A model generated the notes under the pieces. That model saw only the letters and a program-made list of their open reading frames with translations. It was not told the origin of the DNA and did not search any database. This document shows, piece by piece, positions 25,401 through 32,606 of a DNA stretch of 53,245 nt. Source of the stretch: Bacteroidia bacterium (lineage in GTDB: Bacteria; Bacteroidota; Bacteroidia; NS11-12g; UBA9320). The first letter of the stretch is position 1. Each line of letters opens with the position of its first letter. The position numbers and the translations under genes were made by a program. The DNA is taken from NCBI GenBank assembly GCA_018402155.1, contig JAGYJG010000002.1:1-53245 (forward strand). The letters run 5' to 3'.

Positions 25401-25691
25401 GATGTCGCTATTTTTTTCGGAAGAGTATCCTGCGGAAGAAATGGTAACTTCATATGGTCCACCTACTCGCATGCCATTCAGGTTAAAATTACCATTTTGA
25501 CGAGTAATAGCTCCGTACTTAGTGCCAGAAGGTGTGTGAATAGCCACAACTGCAGCACCTTGAAGTGGTGTTCCAGTCTCATCTGATACTACTCCATACA
25601 TTGATGAAGTGGTGTTTCCTTGTCCGAAAGAAGTGATTGACCAGCACAAGGCTAAAGCTATAGTCAATACTTTGAATACATTTTTTTTCAT
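22467..25691 (-). CDS. TonB-dependent receptor with CarboxypepD-like N-terminal domain
   Basis: The 1074-residue protein has a signal peptide (MKKNVFKVLTIALALCWS), an N-terminal carboxypeptidase-regulatory-like domain (GVVSDETGTPLQGAAVVAIH, about 33-115), a plug domain (SLADFARTNPQVNVTGDNE, IFIDGAVNNDVFG, ISVAPYDVTLGGFAGGGINA) and a long outer-membrane barrel ending in GLRYSFN. This is the Oar-like class of TonB-dependent transporters, which are energised by ExbB/ExbD/TonB. No SusD partner is adjacent, so it is not a typical glycan-uptake pair. The substrate is unknown. The PhoD-like phosphatase downstream hints at an organophosphate link, which is inference only. Confidence 0.93.
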   Translation of the reverse strand: MKKNVFKVLTIALALCWSITSFGQGNTTSSMYGVVSDETGTPLQGAAVVAIHTPSGTKYGAITRQNGNFNLNGMRVGGPYEVTISSAGYSSEKNSDIYLQLGQAYGITIALNSQTTFLNEVVVGSAKSGINTAQTGAESVVNRDALALLPTVSRSLADFARTNPQVNVTGDNEISVAGSNNRYNSIFIDGAVNNDVFGLAASGTNGGQTGGSPISLDAIDQIQISVAPYDVTLGGFAGGGINAVTKSGTNQTSASAYSLFRNDQLAGRTPTNDENATREKLAEFNSRIFGFTSGGALVKNKLFYFLSVEAQRDITPQPFVFSDYRGNSTEADLARLSDKFKNEYNYDAGGYLDNARELNSNKIFAKIDYNINEKHKLMVRHNYVYNEAINANRSSSNTINFYNNGIFFPSITNSTSAELTSQLSSNVTNNLIIGYTDVRDDRNPLGENMPYVTIRDGSGSIRAGSEQFSTANQLNQKILTLTDNLKVYRGNHSLTFGMHHEFYDIYNLFMRQNFGSYTFSSLNSFLNNDTAIDYDRGYSLVDNKTGDGSAAAAQFQAMQLGFYAQDEYKVNNKLSLTAGLRLDVPMILTDPITNPEFNSTTTALLAAEGKDLQGAEAGKAPGAQILFSPRVGFNYAMKKDKSAVIRGGTGIFTSRVPFVWPGGMFTNNGYTVGGVFNQRIPYNPVWNNQPQATDLGRTDRKPSGQMDLFAQDFKYPQVWRTSLAFDKELPYNIRATVEGIFSKTLNNLLVENINIKNSTETLDGGKDDRPLYDRRNPIDNTYSGIYLISNTNKGYNATVTGQLQRIVSNGLSTSIAYTFGRSMTINDGTSSQNSSNWRFVEQVNGRNDLGTSLSDFDLGHRISGYIGYSKQYAKNYKTSASLFFNGQSGRRFSYVIGDGRNMTNEDNSDNELIFVPASQSEINLVDIKDNAGNVTKTAAQQWSELQAYIESDKHLSDAKGGYSSRNGARLPFETVLDFRLAQDFYIRTNGKKHALQVTFDVFNVTNLINKNWGRRHFIGNDQFALYRFAGFESGTNKPTYQYKGDAEDQIWTIDDSGINSSRWQGQIGLRYSFN

Positions 25692-25914
25692 GTTTTTTTA
25701 ATTTTAGTACTGCGAAAGTCTATAGACAATGTTTTGAGTTTGTAAAGATGTGGTTATGTTTTAGTGGCTAAAATATTTCCAAATTATTATGAACGTTATT
25801 AAATTGTTTCAAAAAAATCTGTCAAATTATGCAAACTTGTTGATTATCTGATGATACTGTTGGTCTGAACAACCAGGTTGCAAATGGGACTTCTGGAGTA
25901 GCAGTTTATAGAGC

Positions 25915-26793
25915 CTACCTTCCCTTGTTCACTAGGGTAAGACCCAAAACAATTAGCAGGCCATATCCTAGCTTGCTCCAAGTGAGAATGTCTATTCCAA
26001 GGGCTACCGCTATGAGTGTGGCTAGCAATGGCTGTAGGTATATATAACTGCCTACCTGTGTACTTGTGCTGTGTTGCACGGCCCAAACATTCAATATGTA
26101 ATTGAGTATGGTTACAAAAATGACAACAAATACGAGAGAGAAAATAGCTTGATTGGTAAATGTAGACCACTGAACCGTTAAAAAGTCGCTGTAACCCACC
26201 GGAAGTACAAACAAAAATCCAATCATAAACATAAATGCTGTTACAGTGGTAGCTTTATATTTTTTTAATAATCGGGCTACGTAGTAAAGATGAAAAGCAA
26301 AACTAGCAGCATTGAGCATGATGAGTAAATCTCCCTTTAGCCCGTCGCTGGCTAGTGAAAAAGAACGAACATTGACCAGCAATGCTGCACCAAGAAATGA
26401 AACAAAAATTCCGATAAGAACATGACGATTGATGCGTGATCGAGTACCTAAGGCAGTATAAATCACCACTAAAATTGGCGAAAGAAGCATTAAAACAGAA
26501 GCGTTGATAGCAGAAGTGAGACTGAGCCCTTCAAAAAAGGCAAGCATATTTAGTGCTACCCCAAAAAAAGCACACACCGCAAAATCTAGATAGTCCCGCT
26601 TTGCTACAATTTTTTCTCGGGCTACAAAAAAATAATAAGCCCCAAAAAATAATGCGCCACAACCCACTCGCACTGTTATAAAGGCAAATGGTGAGATAAA
26701 CTCTGGCATTGCCCATTTGGCTATTGAGTAATTTGCAGCGTAAAACAACGCAACAGAAAACATAGCGAGGTGAACCTTGATTTTGCTATCCAT
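25915..26793 (-). CDS. DMT-superfamily (EamA) transporter
   Basis: The 292-residue protein has ten predicted membrane segments and two EamA repeats (SVALFYAANYSIAKWAMPEF at the start; GDLLIMLNAASFAFHLYYVA in the middle; GSYIYLQPLLATLIAVALG in the second). Such proteins export amino acids or other metabolites. Substrate not deducible. Stands alone. Confidence 0.9.
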   Translation of the reverse strand: MDSKIKVHLAMFSVALFYAANYSIAKWAMPEFISPFAFITVRVGCGALFFGAYYFFVAREKIVAKRDYLDFAVCAFFGVALNMLAFFEGLSLTSAINASVLMLLSPILVVIYTALGTRSRINRHVLIGIFVSFLGAALLVNVRSFSLASDGLKGDLLIMLNAASFAFHLYYVARLLKKYKATTVTAFMFMIGFLFVLPVGYSDFLTVQWSTFTNQAIFSLVFVVIFVTILNYILNVWAVQHSTSTQVGSYIYLQPLLATLIAVALGIDILTWSKLGYGLLIVLGLTLVNKGR

Positions 26794-26887
26794 TTTAAAC
26801 CTGCGAAAAACGATTATTTTTAGAGCTTATTCACATGCAGCTAGTTAAAAAATTAATTTATCCAAACTTGCACTAAGCCAAAAAAAT

Positions 26888-27286
26888 TTAAGGAATTTCT
26901 TCGTAGTCTGTATAGGTAGTAGAAGTAGAATTAAGTGATTTTTTTGGTTTTTTTATCAAATGCTCTAAAATACTATTGGCGGTCGATACAATAACTCCAA
27001 GTAAGAGTGCCCACCAAAATGAATCTATATGTAGGCCAGACACAAAATAGTCGGTTATTTCTACCATAAAAGCAGTAAGCACAAAACTGAATAAACCAAA
27101 ACTAATCAGGGTAATAGGTAGCGTAATTAGCGCAAGTAATGGGCGCACTAACGAGTTAACCAATGCCAAGACTATGGCAGCTATTAGTGCTGCTGTATAG
27201 TGCGTAACAGTAACACCTTCCAGGTATTCAGCGCAAAGCCAAACTACACCACCCAAAGCAAGAAATTTTATACTTTTGTTTATCAT
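26888..27286 (-). CDS. Phage-holin-family-4-like membrane protein
   Basis: With the ATG at 27286 (MINKSIKFLALGGVVWLCAE) it has 132 residues and four membrane segments, with LALVNSLVRPLLALITLPIT and a cytoplasmic Lys-rich tail. It fits the family named phage_holin_4_2 (DUF360). Despite the name, such genes are chromosomal in most bacteria and no lysis role is shown. There are no phage genes near it. Confidence 0.85.
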   Translation of the reverse strand: MINKSIKFLALGGVVWLCAEYLEGVTVTHYTAALIAAIVLALVNSLVRPLLALITLPITLISFGLFSFVLTAFMVEITDYFVSGLHIDSFWWALLLGVIVSTANSILEHLIKKPKKSLNSTSTTYTDYEEIP

Positions 27287-27449
27287 AGCTAGATTTTTAT
27301 TAATAGTAAGACACAATAAATAAGCCAAAACGTATTGGCTGACAAAATTACAACCTATAGTTACACGAGATAGCTAAATTTGTTAAATTAAAACAATCAT
27401 TGATATTTTGACTTCGATTATGTCGTTTTTTGTATTACTTTGACCACTC

Positions 27450-28895
27450 ATGTCGGAAAATAAAATTAGTAAGAAAGCTGCACTTCATATTTGGGAGGCA
27501 CTGCTGCCGGTAGTAGCCTTGGTGGCAATGTTGGGGTACAATGTCTTTGTTTTTAAGGATGACGCTATTTCTGGGAGCAATCAGTTTGTACTGCTACTAG
27601 GTGCGGCTGTAGCTGGGGTAGTAGGGTATTTTAATAGGGTTAGTTTCTCTGTTATGATGGATAATGTGGGTAATAATTTAAAGTCAGTAAGTGGTGCTAT
27701 ACTCATTTTACTATTGGTGGGCTCGCTTGCTGCGGCGTGGCTAGTGAGTGGTATTATTCCTGCTATGATTTTTTATGGTATCAAACTTATAAATCCAACG
27801 GTATTCTTACCCACTGCAGTCATTATCAGCGCATTGGTTTCTGTAGCTACCGGTAGTTCTTGGACTACTAGCGCTACCATCGGCATAGCACTCGTAGCCA
27901 TAGGTGAGGCTATAGGATTGCCTGCAGGCATGGTGGCAGGTGCGGTTATTAGCGGTGCATATTTTGGCGATAAAATGAGCCCACTGAGTGATACTACAAA
28001 CCTAGCCGCTGCTATGGCAGGCACCACTCTATTTACCCATATAAGATACATGGCGTACACTACAGTGCCTACTATTGTGATTACGCTTATTGTATTTTCG
28101 GGTTTTAGTATGAATTATTCAGTGGGTGAGGTACAGGGTACAGAGGTTCTTTTGGCCTCTATAGCGGAAAAATTTTATATTACTCCGTGGCTTTTTGTAG
28201 TTCCACTTATAGTGATAGGACTCATAGTAAAAAAAGTGCAGCCACCGATAGCTTTGCTAGTAGGCACGCTTCTTTCTGTAGTGCCTTTTGTGCTTTTTCA
28301 GATGGATATATTGATAGATGCCACGAGTGGATCAGTAGTGCAGCAGGTATACCATTATTTTATGGGGGCTATAACTACGGGAGTAGAAGTACAAACAAGT
28401 AATAATGTACTCAATGATCTTTTTTCTTCTGGCGGAATGAGTGGGATGCTGGGTACCGTGTGGCTCATTATCTGTGCAATGGTTTTTGGCGGAGTAATGG
28501 AGGCTATAGGAGCATTGAGTAAAATAAGTGAAGCACTACTAAGTTTAGCCAGTACCGTTTTTGGTCTATTTGCTAGTACGGTAGCTAGCTGTTTAGCACT
28601 CAATATCACGGCAAGTGACCAATACCTTGCTATAGTAGTGCCGGGTAAAATGTTTGAAAAAGCATACAAAGACAAAGGTCTGGCACCTGAAAACCTAAGT
28701 AGGACCCTCGAAGATAGCGGTACAGTGACTTCTGCCCTAGTACCGTGGAATACGTGTGGAGCTTACCAAAGCGGGGTTTTGGGTGTAGGAGTAAGCGAAT
28801 ATTTTGTGTATGCTATTTTTAATTATCTCAGCCCGTTTATGACCCTATTGGTTGCAGCGTTTAAGATTAAAATTGCACAGATATCAGCGAAATAA
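27450..28895 (+). CDS. nhaC: NhaC-family Na+/H+ antiporter
   Basis: The 481-residue protein has about 12 membrane segments and NhaC hallmarks: VATGSSWTTSATIGIALVAI, GAVISGAYFGDKMSPLSDTT and DSGTVTSALVPWNTCGAYQS. It exchanges Na+ for protons across the inner membrane (pH and salt homeostasis). It ends 10-20 bp before repeat array 2, which therefore starts within the gene's 3' untranslated region. Confidence 0.94.
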   Translation: MSENKISKKAALHIWEALLPVVALVAMLGYNVFVFKDDAISGSNQFVLLLGAAVAGVVGYFNRVSFSVMMDNVGNNLKSVSGAILILLLVGSLAAAWLVSGIIPAMIFYGIKLINPTVFLPTAVIISALVSVATGSSWTTSATIGIALVAIGEAIGLPAGMVAGAVISGAYFGDKMSPLSDTTNLAAAMAGTTLFTHIRYMAYTTVPTIVITLIVFSGFSMNYSVGEVQGTEVLLASIAEKFYITPWLFVVPLIVIGLIVKKVQPPIALLVGTLLSVVPFVLFQMDILIDATSGSVVQQVYHYFMGAITTGVEVQTSNNVLNDLFSSGGMSGMLGTVWLIICAMVFGGVMEAIGALSKISEALLSLASTVFGLFASTVASCLALNITASDQYLAIVVPGKMFEKAYKDKGLAPENLSRTLEDSGTVTSALVPWNTCGAYQSGVLGVGVSEYFVYAIFNYLSPFMTLLVAAFKIKIAQISAK

Positions 28896-28904
28896 CAGAT
28901 TTTA

Positions 28905-30016
28905 CTGCAAGCAAGATTGCAAGCCTTCGTCTTGCAATGACGTCAGTCGTCTGTCGGTATGCGGCACTTCGCCACGGTAGTACTCCATGGTATTTAGCAG
29001 ATTCAGAGCGAAGCGCCGAATCCCATTATACACCCACACGAAGCACCGTCACTCCAAGCAAAATGCTTGGAGTCTAAATGGGATTATGGACCGGAGTACT
29101 GAGCAAAATGCTTGGAGTCTGAATGGGAGGGTGGACCGGAGTACTGAGCAAGATGCTTGGAGTCTGAATGGGATTATGGACCGGAGTACTGAGTAAGATT
29201 GCAAGCCTTCGTCTTGCAATGACGTCAGTCGTCTGTCGGTATGCGGCACTTCGCCACGGTAGTACTCCATGGCATTTAGCAGATTCAGAGCGAAGCGCCG
29301 AATCCCATTATACACACACACGAAGCACCGTCACTCCAAGCAAAATGCTTGGAGTCTAAATTGGATTACGGACCGGAGTCCTGAGTAAGGTGCTTGGAGT
29401 CTGAATGCGACGCGGAAACGGAGTACTAAGCAAGATTGCAAGCCTTCGTCTTGCAATGACGTCAGTCGTCTGTCCGCATGTGGCACTTCGCCACGGTAGT
29501 ACTCCATGGCATTTAGCAGATTCAGAGCGAAGCGCCGAATCTCATTATACACACACACGAAGCACCGTCACTCCAAGCAAAATGCTTGGAGTCTGAATTC
29601 GATTATGGACCGGAGTACTGAGCAAAATGCTTGGAGTCTGAATGGGAGGGAAGACCGGAGTACTGAGCATGGTGCTTGGAGTCTGAATGGGATTATGGAC
29701 CGGAGTACTGAGTAAGATTGCAAGCCTTCGTCTTGCAATGACGTCAGTCGTCTGTCGGTATGCGGCACTTCGCCACGGTAGTACTCCATGGTATTTAGCA
29801 GATTCAGAGCGAAGCGCCGAATCCCATTATACACGCACACGAAGCACCGTCACTCCAAGCAAAATGCTTGGAGTCTAAATGGGATTATGGACCGGAGTAC
29901 TGAGCAAAATGCTTGGAGTCTGAATGGGAGGGAAGACCGGAGTACTGAGCATGGTGCTTGGAGTCTGAATGGGATTATGGACCGGAGTACTAACTCATGG
30001 TGCTTGGAGTCTGAAT
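28905..30016. repeat. Composite repeat array 2 (45-bp units plus four 147-bp elements)
   Basis: Four long elements of exactly 147 bp lie at 28916-29062, 29198-29344, 29435-29581 and 29717-29863. Short units of exactly 45 bp begin at 29063, 29108, 29153; 29345, 29390; 29582, 29627, 29672; 29864, 29909, 29954 and 29999 (truncated). Ends and hairpins are as in array 1 (5678-6457): every long element starts ATTGCAAGCC and ends ACTCCAAGCAAA, every short unit starts (A/G)TGCTTGGAGTCT. Unit cores alternate between GGGATTATGGA and GGGAGGGTGGA-like forms, and blocks such as long element + 3 units recur almost unchanged, showing copying within the array. No transposase is present. Open frames here are by-products. 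Confidence 0.92.
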
Positions 30017-30062
30017 ATCTATTGGCTTTATTAAAGTATGAAATCACGTGTACTTCATTCTA

Positions 30063-30542
30063 TTACTCGCCAGCGGTGATGTCCTCTATTTCTAGCGTAT
30101 AGTCATATTGTAGGTCTTCGTGCATTTTGCTAACGGTTTTTTTGGCCAGTTCCATTTGTCTATAAAACATATTGCCTAGAACGCTGCTAGTTCTGTTGGG
30201 GTCTATATGCTGTAGGCGGCGGCAAAAGTGAATGAGAAGTGCAGCCTCTGTTTCTGGCTTTTTAGAAAATTTGACGTATTTCTTGACCATACGCAAAATT
30301 TTGCGCGTGCTTTTTTTGATGTAGTAGTAGTGCTGTTGTTTCATACCGTCAAATTCTGCGTCTATGTATTCCTTTATTGCATCTACGTAGCCGTCTTCGT
30401 TACTTTCTTCAAAAAGCAGATAGGTGAGTAGTTCCTTGTTTTCTACTTTGTATTTTCCTACTCGCAGCAATATAGTCATTAATTCATCTTTAGAGAGGTG
30501 GTGTAGCTCTCTTTTGATGTGCGTTATGGATACGGGTTTCAT
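30063..30542 (-). CDS. Conserved hypothetical protein
   Basis: The 159-residue protein is charged and mostly helical (ITHIKRELHHLSKDELMTIL, KENKELLTYLLFEESN-like region, YYYIKKSTRKILRMVKKYVK). It lacks a signal peptide or membrane segment, so is cytoplasmic. I have seen this pattern in Bacteroidota proteins of unknown function but recognise no domain. It lies seven bases after the VF530-type gene and is probably co-transcribed with it. Confidence 0.75.
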   Translation of the reverse strand: MKPVSITHIKRELHHLSKDELMTILLRVGKYKVENKELLTYLLFEESNEDGYVDAIKEYIDAEFDGMKQQHYYYIKKSTRKILRMVKKYVKFSKKPETEAALLIHFCRRLQHIDPNRTSSVLGNMFYRQMELAKKTVSKMHEDLQYDYTLEIEDITAGE

Positions 30543-30549
30543 AGCAGAT

Positions 30550-30795
30550 TTATGTGAATTTGGGTATCGATTGCAAATAGAGTTTTTCTACTTTATCACG
30601 TGCCCACGGTGTTCTTCTCAAAAATTTTAAGCTACTTCCCATAGTGGGGTTGCTGGTAAAACAGTTTATCTTTACACGTTCTCCAAGGCCTTCCCACCCG
30701 TAGTAGGATACCAAAAACTCGAGTACCTCTTTTAGTTTTACTCCGTGCAACGGATTGTTTGGTTGGTTTTCTTCTGTGTCTTCGTTTCTTTTCAC
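30550..30795 (-). CDS. VF530-family DNA-binding protein
   Basis: The 81-residue protein matches the VF530 family throughout: NPLHGVKLKEVLEFLVSYYG, GERVKINCFTSNPTMGSS and LKFLRRTPWARDKVEKLYL. The family is a small helical fold with reported DNA-binding structure and no known role. It starts on GTG at 30795; no ATG is available in the conserved part. Confidence 0.88.
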   Translation of the reverse strand: MKRNEDTEENQPNNPLHGVKLKEVLEFLVSYYGWEGLGERVKINCFTSNPTMGSSLKFLRRTPWARDKVEKLYLQSIPKFT

Positions 30796-31131
30796 GTGTG
30801 TGCAAATTTAAGCTTTCAGTAGCAACCTAGGCAAAAGCCAAATACAGATAATTGTAATAGGGTGAAATAGAGTACATGAGTTTGACTGAAGTATAGAGAG
30901 GGAAAGAAGGTGTTTTTGGTGATAGGAGTACATTCAGACATTTGTGGTAAAGCAGTGGTAAAAGATATAGTAAATATCTAAGATTTTTGACTACCGTGTC
31001 GTGGTTCCCTAATTCACGGTAATCCATGTTTGAAGGCTTTTCACATCTAGTACAAGTAAAACCCTAATTAGACAGGCTGTATTTTTGTGAGGTGATTTGT
31101 TTTAAAAATTAAAAGTAGAGTTGATACACAA
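30796..31131. other. Spacer without a visible gene
   Basis: No gene, repeat or clear hairpin is seen in these 336 bases. A 66-codon frame on the minus strand (30827-31027) has no signal or family likeness and is taken as chance. Confidence 0.4.
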
Positions 31132-32361
31132 TTACCACGGAGATTGCCCGTCTTGTATTTCCAGTTGCAAGCCACTAGATTCTTTTTTCTCCTCTAGCTT
31201 TTCTATGCTAAAGTAGCTCATAAAGTTCAACTTTTCGTAGGTATCTACGTCCCATTCTTTAGTTATCTTGCCATCTTTCACGTATATAATACGCGGGTAG
31301 GTCTTACCCTCTAGCATCCGCTTAAAATCAGTAAAATCATCGATGCGTGTATGTGGAGATTTCACGTTTCCTCCTTGGGTGAAAAAGTAATTTTGCTCAT
31401 AATCTGTGCCATAGTTTACCAAGTACAGATTAGGCAATTTCCCGCTTGCTTTCATAGCTATGAGGTCTCTATACACTTCTTGGCAGTGGCTACACGTCAT
31501 ACTAAATAAACAGACCAATGTAGGTTTTGAAGCAATGTTTTCTGACTGTAAATCCGGAGCGTAGGTATACAGCAGTTTCAGGGTTTTGTCCAGGGGCGCT
31601 TTGTCTGCACTAGAAATTTTTGGTTGAGTTACTCCTGTTAATTCTGTTTTCTGGTCTTGTATAGTTGCGGGACTAGTGGGTTTTTGCGGTGTTGTTTGTC
31701 TTGGTTTAAATTCTTCTTTTTCCTCAATATTTTCTACTGCAAATTCAGCGCTCAGGCTATCGCTTAACGGTGCAGTTTCTGCTAATCCTGCAGTGGTCCC
31801 TAGTTCAGCGATTACTGGCGCACTAGTAGTTTGGTAGCTTTTTATGCCAAAACTAAGCGTAAATAGGGTGATAATACCTAGAAAAGCAGGAGCCACCCAA
31901 GCGGCAAATAGATCGTCGTTGCGGTATCTGAGCCATGCAAAAATACCGGCCAACATACCTAACATGTTTTTGATAATAGACTCCAAGTTGGTCATGGGTA
32001 GCACATCGCCAAAACAGCCGCAGTTTCCCTCTGTGAATCCGTTTTCTTGTCTAAATCCTTCGTAAAAGAGATGTATGGTAAATAGTATGAGCATTCCCAT
32101 CGTAGCGGGCAGTACCAATTTTTTAAACCATTTATTTTGCAATAGTGCTAGACCGAGTACAAGCTCTACAGCTACCAAAATACGGGTGAGCCACTGTACC
32201 CATAGCATCCCTTTGGGTTGGTCAAAATAATCTTTTCCAAGTAAAAGTTCTGCTACCATACCATCAAAAAATGGCATAGAAACAAGCTTGCTAACTGCCC
32301 CAAAAACAAATAGGAAACTGAGTAATATTCTACTAAATTGTACGATGGTATGCTTATTCAT
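31132..32361 (-). CDS. MauE/DoxX-like membrane protein fused to a thioredoxin-like domain
   Basis: The 409-residue protein begins with a four-helix MauE/DoxX-like membrane domain (ILLSFLFVFGAVSKLVSMPF, LVAVELVLGLALLQNKWFKK, and GNCGCFGDVLPMT with its cysteine pair), a fifth helix, a Pro/Thr-rich linker (about 190-255) and a periplasmic thioredoxin-like domain with the CxxC-containing CSMTCSHCQ and YPRIIYVKDGKI. The layout is the 'BT_3928-type' protein common in Bacteroidota. By analogy with DsbB/VKOR-like and MauE proteins it probably passes electrons to or from periplasmic disulfides. Substrate unknown. Confidence 0.87.
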   Translation of the reverse strand: MNKHTIVQFSRILLSFLFVFGAVSKLVSMPFFDGMVAELLLGKDYFDQPKGMLWVQWLTRILVAVELVLGLALLQNKWFKKLVLPATMGMLILFTIHLFYEGFRQENGFTEGNCGCFGDVLPMTNLESIIKNMLGMLAGIFAWLRYRNDDLFAAWVAPAFLGIITLFTLSFGIKSYQTTSAPVIAELGTTAGLAETAPLSDSLSAEFAVENIEEKEEFKPRQTTPQKPTSPATIQDQKTELTGVTQPKISSADKAPLDKTLKLLYTYAPDLQSENIASKPTLVCLFSMTCSHCQEVYRDLIAMKASGKLPNLYLVNYGTDYEQNYFFTQGGNVKSPHTRIDDFTDFKRMLEGKTYPRIIYVKDGKITKEWDVDTYEKLNFMSYFSIEKLEEKKESSGLQLEIQDGQSPW

Positions 32362-32543
32362 GATGGGTTATTTTTATAACGCGGTACACATAAATTTTGT
32401 TCGGTACTTAATGGCTACTTCAAAGTTAGTTAAAAATTGTACGTTATCTTATATTTTCTGCGAGTTGTGGTGCCTATTGGTTTATTAATTTAATTGTGAT
32501 AGTGGCTATGTTTATGCAGTTGTGCTTTACTCGGTAAATGGCA

Positions 32544-32581
32544 CAAAAAAAGCAATCTCAAATGTACTTTGAGACTGCTTT
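32544..32581 (-). terminator. Terminator of the FecA-like receptor gene
   Basis: On the minus strand AGCAGTCTCAAA pairs with TTTGAGATTGCT around GTACA (one mismatch), followed by seven T residues (A run at 32544-32550 on +). It lies about 26 bp after the receptor stop codon. Confidence 0.8.
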
Positions 32582-32606
32582 TAAACAACAAAAAACGAAT
32601 CGTAAC

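Noticed and set aside
26888-27286. Prophage suggested by the holin-family protein
   Set aside because: The family is widespread as an ordinary membrane protein and there are no other phage genes nearby.
28987-30102. Many open frames of 60-100 codons inside repeat array 2 (and likewise array 1) on both strands
   Set aside because: They arise because module lengths are multiples of three; they have no start signals, family likeness or consistent boundaries, so they are not listed as genes.
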